Assembly: GCF_038396675.1 (NCBI RefSeq)
Contig: NC_088920.1
Coordinates: 68,977,001 to 69,041,000 of the forward strand
DNA: 64,000 nucleotides
From: Hydra vulgaris
Lineage: Eukaryota; Cnidaria; Hydrozoa; Anthoathecata; Hydridae
Reading direction: 5' to 3'
The translations under genes and the position numbers were made by a program. The notes under the pieces are model-generated. The model was given only the letters and a program-made list of their open reading frames with translations. It was not told the origin of the DNA and searched no databases. Shown piece after piece: positions 35,021-45,750 of the stretch; position 1 is the stretch's first letter, and the number at the start of each line of letters is the position of its first letter.

Positions 35021-36441
35021 TATAATTAACCTAAAAAGGCTTATGTGAGTTGGTGAATATTTACAGTTATGAATGTCTAATTTAATAATTTTTTAATGTA
35101 AAAATGGGGCTCTAATGGTTTTAGAGCCCGAGGTCGTAGTTTTATTTAATCCAATAATGGGTTAAAATTATTGGGTTGATTTAAAACTAACAAGAAGGAA
35201 TGAGGTTTGATTTAAATTAATGAGATAATATGAGGGACTTTTAGTAAATAGTCTGTTTTAAACGTATTTAATTAGTTTTTGGAAATTAGTGTTATTGGAA
35301 ATCAACTTAGAAAAAAAAAAGAACAAAAATTTACACAAATTTCTTGACGACGAAAAATTTTGTTGCAACGACGGAAAAAAAAAAAGTTTTGCTGCTGTTG
35401 TTGTTAAATAGTAATGCAAAATGCTGTAGCGACGTCGAGAATGAAGTAATGCCGACCATAAAATTTAAATTTCACTTTAACAGCCGTTAACAAATGTTTC
35501 TTTGGTCTTAAATTTTTTTTATCTAGTCTAGCTTTGATTAAGTTAACTTTCTTTGCAGATTTTTCTCGTTGTTCATACTAATGAGTTAAGACCCTGCTCG
35601 CAAAAAAATTATATTTTTTAATTTAATTATTTTTTGCAAATTTCCTTTCATATTTCAGTGAACTATCTCTTTATCACCAAACTACCTCAAAATTTCCTTT
35701 CTCCATGGTCATATGGAAAAGGTTTCAAACTTTTGTATTAAAATATTATTAAAGGTTTAAAACTTTTATTTATCATATAATTAAATTTTTAAATATATAT
35801 GTCATATATGCCATATAAAAAACATATATGTATATGAAATGTATAAAAAAAACTATATGAAAGCTAAAACTTTATATCTAAAAACTATAAAGCATTAGAA
35901 ACACCTTAGACGATTTCAACACTTTTGTTTTATTTTTACAAGCAGAGCCTCGTTTCAAGGAATGTTTTATGAAAAGGTTTATTTATAATTATATTGAAAA
36001 GCAATATTTTAAATTGAGTCTTATTTTATAATTATAAAAAATATATATAATAAAATATTAAAAAAAAAAAAAAATGTTTGATACTTAAAAAATTTTGAAA
36101 ACAATTACCATTTTTTAAGGATTAAATTTTAAACAAAAACAATCATGTAAAATTTATCAAGTTCATTATGAGAAATTCTAACGTTGCAATAAGTTGTAAT
36201 TTGTAAACTTATGTGTCATTGCGCGAGATTTTACAAAGCACATCAATAACCGGTTTCAGAATCTTATTAATATTGTTTGTAACTTTTTAAGGTTTTTAAT
36301 TTTTATTAAATTAAATTTTTATAGATTGTAATTTAAATTAAGTAAATTAAATAGTCGGGAAAACTTCAACAAGATTTTATAGTGATTTTATTAAAAGCAA
36401 ACTTAAGTTAAAAATAACCTGAAATTAATTTATTCTTTATA
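35021..36441. other. AT-rich spacer with small hairpins
   Basis: Two adjacent hairpins lie at 35107..35175: GGGCTCTAATGGTTTTAGAG closing with CCC, and AATCCAATAATGGGTT paired with ATTATTGGGTT. No gene recognised. Confidence 0.5.
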
Positions 36442-37640
36442 TTGAAGTTAATTAAAAAAACATTTTCTCTGAAAATCTACCTCCAAAGATTCTCACAAAT
36501 AAAAAACAGTTTAATGATTATAAAAAAGAGTTTAATGAGTTACATTCTAAACTTGTTTCTAAAGTTCAACCTACAAACTATTTATTTTCAACATTCATTC
36601 ATTTTCAACATTCATTCATTTTCAACATTCATTCATTTTCAACATTCATTCATTTTAAAGTTACATCGAGGACTCTCATTACTCTCAAGTTCTCTCAAAG
36701 AACTAGAATACGAAGAACTTAAATCTGCAATTAAAACATTAAAAATTAACAAAGGTCCAGGTACCGATGATATCCCCCAAGATTCGATTCTTGTTCTCCT
36801 TTTGTTCCTGATTTATATAAACGACCTTTCAAAAGTTTCTAGCAAACTTGAACTCATGTTTGCAGAGCATAAAAATTTATTTTAATATTCGACTAACATC
36901 AAGGATCTGTATCATAATGTAAACACAGAACTCTAAATATTAAATATATGGTTTAAAACAAATAAGTTATCCCTAAACATTGAAATAACAAAATACTCTT
37001 TATTTTATACAAACCAGCAAAGAAATACACTACCAAAAATTCCACCCTTCTAAAAATAGAAAATATAATCATTGAGAGAACTCATAGAACTAAATTTTTA
37101 GGAGTTATAGTTAATAAAAATATATTTTGGAAAGCTCACATAAATGCTTTAAACAGTACAATATCAAAAAACATTACAAGACAAGACTTAAGTTGTCGCA
37201 AAGTAATTTAAAACTTATATATTTTTCTTTTATACATAGCTACCTCATATATGCGAATATAGCTTGGGCGAGTACGCATGTAACCAAACTAAAAGTTTTA
37301 TATTGACGTCAGAAACAGCTATAAGACTAATCTACCATAAAGACAAATTTACACACGCTGAACCTCTATTTAAAGAAATGAATGTGCCTAATATTTATCA
37401 AATTAACATTTACCAAAATATATTGTTTATGCTAAAACTTAAATTAGGTCAATTTAGTACCATATTATTTGTAAATGTTATATGTACGGCGAAATATAAG
37501 AAAAAAAAAGTTATTTGCTTAAATGGGAAAAAAGAAATCTTTTTGTTAGACCACGGATTCCATTATGCCTAGCTAAAAAGCTGTTAAAATTAAACCGTTT
37601 TTATTTTGTATTAGAGACAAACTTGTCTACATTGTTAATT
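36442..37640 (+). pseudogene. LINE remnant with internal RT deletion
   Basis: The plus-strand frame contains the fingers motif LKINKGPGTDDIP and then jumps directly to QDSILVLLLFLIYINDL, so the RT segment between them (including the first catalytic Asp block) is deleted, with the frame kept open. The FADD block is degraded (LMFAEHKNLF). Downstream are decayed ILNIWFKTNKLSLNIE, FLGVIVNKNIFWKAHI and, in frame again at 37264..37572, AIRLIYHKDKFTHAEPLF. A 16-bp unit (ATTTTCAACATTCATTC) is repeated four times at 36586..36652 upstream of the motif. Same family as the LINE at 10260..12540. Confidence 0.75.
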
Positions 37641-38148
37641 ATAGTTGATTATTAACTACCATTAATATAAAAGTCATTAAAAATGGTAAAAATATTCAAT
37701 TGAATCTCCTAACTGATCAAGAAAAAACACGTAACTAAAAATAAAAAAATATATATTTATATAATAATGTATTACTTCAGTAAGTAATCTGTTTGTATCA
37801 TGGCTCACAAGTTAGTGGGCCAGGATTCATATATGTACGCTATATTTCTGTAAAGTATGTTACGATGGATACACTCAATTGATTTTTCACTGATAACCGC
37901 AACAGTCTTTTATTTATGATATATTAATAATGCGTTTTATTGAACAGTATGGAAGCATTTACTTCCAGTAACGTTTATTTTGAAAAGAGTATTTTCGTTT
38001 ACAGTTTTTATCATAAATAAAGTCATATTTATAATTACGGATGATATCGTTTACACTTACAGACGTTGCCATTAAAATGTACAACAATAGTTTTAGCCTA
38101 TTGTATAGATGATTCAATTATATTCGTCATCGTAATATTTTTTTTAAA
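37641..38148. other. 3' flank of the Ig-type gene
   Basis: No coding motif. It contains the probable 3' UTR of the minus-strand Ig-type gene; AATAAA hexamers on the minus strand are near 37974 and 37935. Confidence 0.45.
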
Positions 38149-38509
38149 TTAATAATGAAAACCGTTATTTTGATAGCTCGATACCAAAGATTTATCGCTA
38201 AGTTCGTCTGTAACGTTAGGATTATTTAAATCTTTAAGCGGTAACGGCTGAACGGAGTTTTTTCTAACTACTCCGCCAAAATTGTATTCATTATCAATAG
38301 TTGATATTGGTGCTGTTTTTGAACTTTTTATAATTGATCCTGTTGAATATACATTTGTATCGCGTTGTCCATCTGGAGCTCCCCTTTGATTCAAATCATA
38401 TCCGTGATTAGGTCTGTTATTTCGCATTGCTGCACGTTCGTAATTACTTCTGTTGCTTCTGAAACGCAATTGAGAAGTTTGTTGCATTATATTCATACTG
38501 CGCATTTTT
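38149..38509 (-). CDS. Ig-superfamily membrane protein, last exon (cytoplasmic tail)
   Basis: The acceptor TTTTTTTTCAG|A joins to the membrane exon in frame (...IFVVRRKMRSMNIMQQ). It encodes about 119 residues to the stop at 38149. The tail is basic near the membrane (RFRSNRSNYERAAMRNN), then hydrophilic, and has six tyrosines after the membrane: NYERAA, HGYDLNQ, NVYSTG, NEYNFGG, SSYQNNG and the C-terminal FHY. SSYQNN fits the Y-x-N pattern bound by Grb2-type SH2 domains. No kinase or phosphatase domain and no classical ITIM is present. A signalling or adhesion role is likely but inferred. Confidence 0.75.
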
Positions 38510-38730
38510 CTGAAAAAAAAGCAAATCATCAACGAATTGACCATGGTGTTTCAAGTTCGACATTTTGATGAGACTTTTTAGCGCGGATAATGCTAAGAAA
38601 ACATTGGAAGAACATTAAGCGCGTGTATGTGAATGAATGAATAAATGTGAATCTTTCGAAGAGAGACTTGTGATTTAATTTACAAATGTTCGCACATATA
38701 TTTTTAAATTTATAAAATATTTTTACAAAC

Positions 38731-38821
38731 CTTCTTACGACAAATATGGTTCCAACAAAACCAATAAACACAACTAAAGTCACAGCTACAATAACTAAAT
38801 AATAGATCCACCACTCATTTC
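38731..38821 (-). CDS. Ig-superfamily membrane protein, membrane-spanning exon
   Basis: The acceptor TTTATTTTAG|G and donor AGAAG|GTTTGT bound 91 bp encoding NEWWIYYLVIVAVTLVVFIG and FVGTIFVVRR, a single hydrophobic helix of about 24 residues followed by the stop-transfer arginines. It enters in phase 1 and leaves in phase 2, matching the neighbouring exons exactly. It is the only membrane segment found in the gene. Confidence 0.75.
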
Positions 38822-38884
38822 CTAAAATAAAAAATATCAACAAGTTTACATAAACTACACAAAAGCATAGAATACATACACTGT

Positions 38885-39010
38885 ACGTTAATTAAGTGTC
38901 TAGAAGTTGTATCTGAAAAACTTACAATCATCCTCTTAGATGCAACCGGTACTGTACCTTGCACCCACCCAACTCTCGGGTTTGTGTAAGGTACTGTACG
39001 GTATAATAAA
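38885..39010. other. GC-richer imperfect inverted repeat next to an A-rich tail
   Basis: The segment around 38950..39005 (GGTACTGTACCTTGCACC ... GTGTAAGGTACTGTACGG) folds back on itself and is followed by an A-rich tract. Possibly the end of a small retroposon or MITE in the first intron of the 3' part of the Ig-type gene. Confidence 0.4.
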
Positions 39011-39548
39011 AATAAAACAAAAATAAAAAAAAACGGATAGAGTTGTAACTTTTACATAATTTTGACTTCAAAATATTTAAATTTTTTGATAAAATCTAAA
39101 TTTTGTCCTTAACTTTTAATCAGCAACTTTTCACCACATAATTGAAAACATGAATTTTGCTTTTTATTTTTACAATTATTTTTTACAATATAGTGCCAAA
39201 AAAACTAGATTTTAAAAATAGTTTTTAAGGTTTTGTTCTACAAAAAAAATAGTTTCTCTATATCATAATCTTGAAAAGATTTATGTTTACTCTTAAAAAG
39301 ATTTACATACTCTTAAAAGATACATACTCTTACGTTTACTCTTAAAAAGATTTATGTTTACTCTTTTCAACTTTTTTTTAAAATAAACTAATTCAATAAA
39401 CATAAGATATCAGTTTAGTATCAGTTTGCTAAAGTTTTTTCTTTTTAAAATACAAAGTTTAGGTAAAAAATGATTCTAACTAATATTTAATTTTATTAAA
39501 TTACTAAACTAAATTTAATTTAACTAATAAAGAAACCGAATTAATTTA

Positions 39549-42130
39549 TTGTTGACCAAACAAATATGTAGCATCCGAGATGGAGCAATCTTCAAGATTC
39601 ACGGTGCCCTTACTCCTTGCTCCATGCCAACCATTTGCTATAGTATCAACACCACTTGCTTACCAACGATCTGCACAACTAATATGCGCTCACTCTGTAA
39701 CAAAATCAAGATTTTTAATCACTTTCTTACAAATTCTAACATTGACATTGCCTGCCTAACTGAAACTTGGCTAAAACTTAGTGGTAAGCAAACTATTCTT
39801 TCATAAATCAATAATAACTACATTTACATAAACTTTGAGCATCAGGATCGCATAGATGGCAGTACTATTAATTCACAAACAAAAAATCCTCAGATAAAAT
39901 AGAACAAATAAAATTAATGACCAACCATGCGTCTAACTTAGTGTCTTGACAAGAAATTGAATTAACAATTTTTCATGTATACCTAATATACCTACCCCGT
40001 GGATATTCCTTCTGTCAAGTAATATGTGTCTATATTCCAGTATGGTCTCAAAGTAAGCAGCACGATGCATCTTATCAACTTACACAACTTATTGAGCCAG
40101 CCATAACTCGCTGTACATTGGGCAACAAACCACTAATAATTCTTGCAGAGAATCTAAATGGCTGCCCTACTGATTTTATTCGTCTTTCTCACCAACTCAT
40201 TCACCTTAATGCACATCCTACCCAAAAATCAGCTATTCTTGACATCATCTTAAGTTATGCTCGTAAATGCTATGTGTCTATTACCCTTCCTAGCTTTGGT
40301 AATTCAGAACACTTAGTTGTAGTTAGTTAGTCTCTTATAAATATTTATAAATCCACACACCCAGTTCTTCGCAAGTTTACTTACCAGTCAGGTAGAACTG
40401 CTGACACCAAGCACTGATATGATGTTAAAACCTTAGTTGGTTCACCAAATAAAGTACAAACTGCTTGAAACATTTTTATTATTTTGTACTCTCTGCTTAA
40501 GACATCTGCTAACCTCTTAGAGCAATAACGCTTGTTAACCCCAAGCATTAGATGACACCATTTATTCAAAGCCTTATAAAAGAGCGTCAACTTTTTTTCT
40601 ATGGGCACTACAACGAGTGGAAAGAACTTGCCAATATAGTCAGTAAACTAATTACCAAAAGAAAACAAATCTATAACAGGTGAGACTCTTCTGGAAAAAC
40701 AGACTTCTGGCTAGAAATTAGGCTAGCAGCTAAAGGACTAATCACCACCCCCATCTCTGAGACGTTAGCAAACCAATTAAACAATCATTTTCAAAGTGTT
40801 TGGATTGGTAAGAAACAACCTAACCTCTCGTTCTTTATCAACCAAAAAGTAAACCCACCTATTAACCCCATTTTTACACTAAACATTCTCAACCAACTCA
40901 ACAAACTAAAAACAGGATCATCAAGACCAGATGATCTTTCTCCACTTCTATTCAAATCTGCTCGTTTTAAAATTGCTCCATCACTCTGTATCCTATTTAA
41001 CCGCCTCATAGAAAACAGTTACCTACCTGACCAGTGGAAATCAGCAAACATAATACCAATTCCTAAAATATCTAACCTCCTCTCATCTAATGACTACCGT
41101 CGGATTGCCATTACAAATTATAGAGGACTGGAGCAATGTTAAAGATAATAACAAATCAATTTTTGCAACATTCTTTGACTTTGCAAAAGCATTTAATCTT
41201 GTCAGTCATGACAAATTAATGCCAAAGATTTAAAACAAATGATCTCACCATTGACTGGAAGTGTATTAAAGCCGAAGTCCTTCAAGGTAGTATTCTTGGT
41301 CCAATTTTGCTCATTCTCTTTATTTCTGAAATTAAAGCCCATCTACCACCTGAAACTAGTCTCCAAAAATATGCTGACAACATCATAACTTATATAATCT
41401 ACGATAAAGTTCCTGCCAAATTACCTTAATCCATTGTAGATGGCATCACACTATGGTCTGTAGTCAATCAAATGAAACTAGCTCTAAATATAGTCTGTTG
41501 TCTAAAATAGCTCTAAATATGGTCTGTTGTCAATCAAATGAAACTAGCTCTAAATATAATAGCTCTAAATATAAAGTTATTAGAATTAATCCTAGGTGCT
41601 CCGAAATTCAAGTTATACCTTCTCTCGTACTTAACAATACTGAGCTAGAAAAAGTCAACAGCCACAAATACCTTGGAATTATACTCAATCAGAATCTTGA
41701 TTGGGATGAACAATAGACAAAAGTGTGCAACAATATAAAATCAGTACCATATTGACTCAAATGCCTTACGCAAATCGGACATATTCAGCTCAACCTTCTA
41801 AGTTTATATATGTTACGCTATTAGTCACTTGATATATAGTGCTCCTATTCTTACTTCGTGCAGTTCTGCTGCAAAAAAAAGAGATGCAGCATTTCCATAA
41901 AAATACTCTAAACATTATTGAAATTAATGTAACCAATTAGAATAGCCTCAATATTAGTTTTGCCATTGAAGAGTTTCTAGACAAGACCTTCATTAATATC
42001 CTTAAAAAGATCCTTGCTAACTCATACCATTCAATAACCACTAAATTAGCTTATACCAACAGCAGAAGCTCAAACAGATTCTCATTTGCTCCGAACACTG
42101 CAAATACCATCACCTATCAACAATCTTTTA
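39549..42130 (+). pseudogene. LINE remnant of a second type, in an intron of the Ig-type gene
   Basis: Order on the plus strand: endonuclease start NMRSLCNKIKIFNHFL and IDIACLTETWL (39680..39785), further endonuclease pieces with ILDIILSYARKCYVSI (about 40230), fingers LKTGSSRPDDLSPLLF (about 40910..40960), NIIPIPKISN (41050), FDFAKAFNLVSHDKL (41170..41215), the LQGSILGPILLILFISEIKA block with QKYADN in place of the usual F/YADD (41280..41380), and the C-terminal KYLGIILNQNLDWDEQ (41670..41715). The motif wording differs from the family at 10260 and 36442. There are stops in every part. A GGACAAAATGGG-rich repeat follows at 42210..42300. Confidence 0.75.
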
Positions 42131-42889
42131 TGCAAAAATACCTCTGTATTCTTTGTGATGGTGTCAGCAACATCTACCTGCCACAAAACATTAGGAGTTC
42201 CACACGCACAGTGGACAAAATGGGACAAAATGGGAAAGGTGGACAAAGGGTAAAAAAGATGGACAAAATGAACAAAGTTGGTGAACAAAATGGGAAAAGT
42301 TTTAGTTGTCTAAACTCTAAAACTTAAATTTAGTTTCTATATATTTAAAGATAAATTATTTGATACTTCATTTATATTAAATCCCTTAGTAACATGAACT
42401 ATGAGTATTTGAATATTAAAATTTGCAAAAAAAAATTATAATTTTATATAAGTAATTACGGTGAGATCAACATTGTGATATTTCAATTATATCTGGGTTA
42501 TCAAAACATCAAAACATTTTATTTTAGAGTATTTATAGATAAGAAAACACACTTTATTGCATAAATTAGTCATTGCATAATATAACTTTACTTTGAAGAT
42601 CACAGATTTAAAAATAATCTTTAAAAAAATATTTTTCTGCTGCACAATAACTAATGATTGACATAATTTTATGTCTAATATTTATTTGAGCTATGTGATG
42701 CTTTAATTGTGTTTCCATTGATTCCTCGTCCCCTTAAATCCTTGTTCTGATTTTATATACTTCAATTTGGTTGCTATGGTAATTAATTTTGCATAACAAC
42801 AACCTAATTTTACATTAACATTATTTTAACAGTTTTTATTTGCACTATGTACACTATAATGTGCATGTGTATTAAAATGAGGTTTACAC

Positions 42890-44350
42890 TTCTTATGACA
42901 GTAATATTTTTGTTTAATTTTTGACAAAAGCTTCCAATAAATTGATTAGAAGTGGAGTCTTGAAAAATATAACATTTAACCAACTTAAAATGATGTCAGG
43001 AATGCAAAGTTGAATTATTATCCTGCAAATATAACAGAATAGAGCTCTTCAGCTTCAGTTCTTTTGAATGATTTAATGCAGGGATGCGGAGTCCCAAAAA
43101 GGACTCCGGATTTGAAAGTCACAAAAAGATCACTTTATTCTAGTTTTTGGTATCCAGGAGCTCTGAAAATATAATTAAGTTTATGTACTACTAATAGGAA
43201 AAAAATTAAAATTTTTAGGTTATTGGAACAATTGTTTTTTAAGCCCGGAGTCTTTAGGTATAATGGCGGACTCCAGGACTCCAGGACTCCGGGCTTAAAA
43301 ACAATAAGTTTCAAGTCATTAAATTTCATGAATTTTTTTATTATAGCAGATAATAAGTCAACAAACATGTTTAGAGCTTCTGGACACTACAGACTTGGAA
43401 AAAGTAGAGATATAAAGCCGGAGTCCTTTTGGGACTCTGCATCTCTGATTTAATGATTCATAGTTTGCAAAGAATCTGTGCAATTCAGAAACTTGTGCTG
43501 AGGCACTTGATATTGAAAGGCAAAGCAATAAAAACAATGACTCACATATAAGGTACTTTAATGCTAAAGCATTTATAAATAAATTTTATCAGAAGCTGAC
43601 ATGAACAGAGATTTAAAACATGTAAAATTGTTAGTTATTTTTTGCCTAGTCCCATTGGATTTGACTAGGTTTAACAACAGCAATAAAAAGGCACCTATTT
43701 GGAGAAATCAAAAAATATTATTCATACCCTATGATAGTGTATGATTTTGTTAGACGTTTGCGGATCTTCTATTAAAGTAAATTGTATAGTTAAATTTACA
43801 ATGGTTGATGGGAAGGTTCAAACAATATTATCTAAAAAAAAACTCATTGCAATGTTGTTCATTTTGTGATGTCTCTCTAAAAAATATGAACAGTCTTTAT
43901 ATCCTTAATACAAATTTATACTCACAGAGAATTCAAATATGGTCTTTCCAGTCTTCATGCATGGATTCGATTTTTTGAGATTTTGCTCATTGAATAAAAA
44001 AGGGAAAAAAAATTGGCAAGCAAGATCTCAAGAACACAAAGAAAAGGTATTTGTGACTAAACAGAAGTTTCAGACTGATTTTATGAACAAAATGGAGGTT
44101 GTTTTTGATTTCCTTAATGGTGGTTCAATGATGGAAATACTTCAAGAAGTTCAAAACCTTATATTCAAATTTTACATTATTTTAGTAACACTATCTTCAG
44201 GATATGGAATAAACTGCTTAAATTTCAAGGGTTATTATTTTTGACACTGTTAGACTATATGTGCTCCTTTATCCATGGTATTACATGGCTCAGTATGTGC
44301 ACAAAGTATTGATACATGGAAATGACATAATTCAAAAACTTACATAACTA
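42890..44350 (+). pseudogene. Transib/RAG1-like transposase remnant
   Basis: Decayed coding sequence whose blocks follow the order of Transib transposases, relatives of the RAG1 core: VRNAKLNYYPANI (about 42990), a zinc-like block MVDGKVQTILSKKNSLQCCSFC (about 43800..43865), the long frame 43939..44244 with NWQARSQEHKEKVFVTKQKF and FYIILVTLSSGYGINCLNF, and LYPWYYMAQYVHKVLIHGND at about 44255..44330. The block carrying the final catalytic Glu, which should follow, is not seen, so the copy is 3'-truncated or eroded there. The remnant is interrupted at 43079 by a 369-bp MITE. The assignment is from family memory without a search. Confidence 0.6.
43079..43447. mobile_element. hAT-type MITE with perfect 8-bp target duplication
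   Basis: The ends read CAG(G/A)GATGC(G/A)GAGTCCC, inverted and about 30 bp long. The element is flanked on both sides by ATTTAATG (43071..43078 and 43448..43455), the 8-bp duplication typical of hAT. It has an internal second pair of GGAGTC/GACTCC motifs around AAGCCCGGAGTC at 43240..43300. Non-coding. It interrupts the Transib-like sequence; joining across the duplication restores the order LLNDLM-IHSLQ. Confidence 0.9.
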
Positions 44351-44805
44351 ATAGGACTATGTTGGAAAACATGTAAATTAAATATATAAAATTCCAAAAA
44401 TAGGTTGTTGTAAAGCAAAATTAGGTATTCATAGCAACAAAACAAAAAAATAACACCTTCGTAAGAAGCGCAGACATTACATTATTGCATACTAATATGA
44501 TCTGCCTAAAATTACTATAAGTGCTTATGCTAATTTTGAAAATAGTGAAAATAGCCCTAATACTAAATTATATATGAAATTTTAGTGAAAATAGCCCTAA
44601 TATTAAATTATATATGAAATTTTTCCAGTAAAAGATCTGACCCACTGTTGAACAGAATAGATAATCTTTCAATCAGGTAAAAAAAAAATTAAGATAAAAA
44701 TTTTGTTATACTTATTTTTCCTGTTTAGTTCCGCAAAAAACTTTCTGTAAGTGGAAGCATGCCTTTAGGTATACGAAGGACATATGAATAGATGAATGTT
44801 TAAAT

Positions 44806-44872
44806 GCGGTAATGGAGTAGTGGTTGAACGCTCTCCTCATAAGCGAGAGGTTCCATTAACATTAAAAAAAAA
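44806..44872 (+). repeat. SINE head fragment
   Basis: TGGAGTAGTGGTTGAACGCT (A-box like) followed by ATAAGCGAGAGGTTCCATTA (B-box like) and directly by an A-rich tail. It aligns with the tRNA-derived head of the SINE at 34108 and lacks the body. Confidence 0.6.
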
Positions 44873-45750
44873 ATTCATTAAAAAAACTCATTGTTTAAAA
44901 GCCAAAATATGCGCTAGCAATCTTTATAAATAACAATTGCCAAACAATAGGAAACATTTGCGTCACATGGAAATAAATTTATAGACTATACATCGAAATG
45001 ATAGCTGTCTTATCTATCCAATTAAATTTTAAAAAAATTTTATGTTAAGTATTGTGGTTATTATAATTTACTATTTTGTTAGAAAATATTCTATATATTC
45101 AATCACCCTTGTATAACGCCTGTATAAGTATATGACAAAAAGTTTTTAAATAATGTGATTAGAACCCTACTTATAAAACAAAAAGTAGAAATACTGAAAA
45201 ATATCAAAACTTAGTTGTGAGACAAAAAATGATTTGATTTCCGTCAAAAAAGAGAAGTTTAAATCTTAAAGAGATTAGCGAAATCTAAATGCAGGGAGTA
45301 ATGGTGGCAGTGTATGGAGTAATGGTTGCCTATCTCTAGTTCAATCTATAAATGATCTATGATACGACCTACAACAGGTAGAAAATTCTTTTTAATTTAC
45401 AATATTCATTTTAATATATCACATATTACATTTTTACAAAATTATTATTTTTGACGTCTAAGTTATATTACAAACAAGTTATTATCAAAGAAAGCTTTTA
45501 AATAAATAATTTCAGTTAAAATATTCACATGATATATTCTTAATTACATAAAATGCATTTATATTTATGTAATAAAATGTTTACTAAAAGAAGTTTGCAA
45601 AGCTAAAATGTCAGCTAAATGTCTGTTTTTTGAAATAATTTTGTAAAATTATTTCAAAATACACTTCTGTTTTTTGAGTACATTGAGCATTGCGTAATTT
45701 ATGGATGATCCCAAAGATATTTAACGAGAATTAGATTGTATTGATTTAAC

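Noticed and set aside
37264-37572. Independent 102-residue gene
   Set aside because: It is the C-terminal part of the LINE reverse transcriptase (AIRLIYHKDKFTHAEPLF), matching the LINE at 10260..12540.
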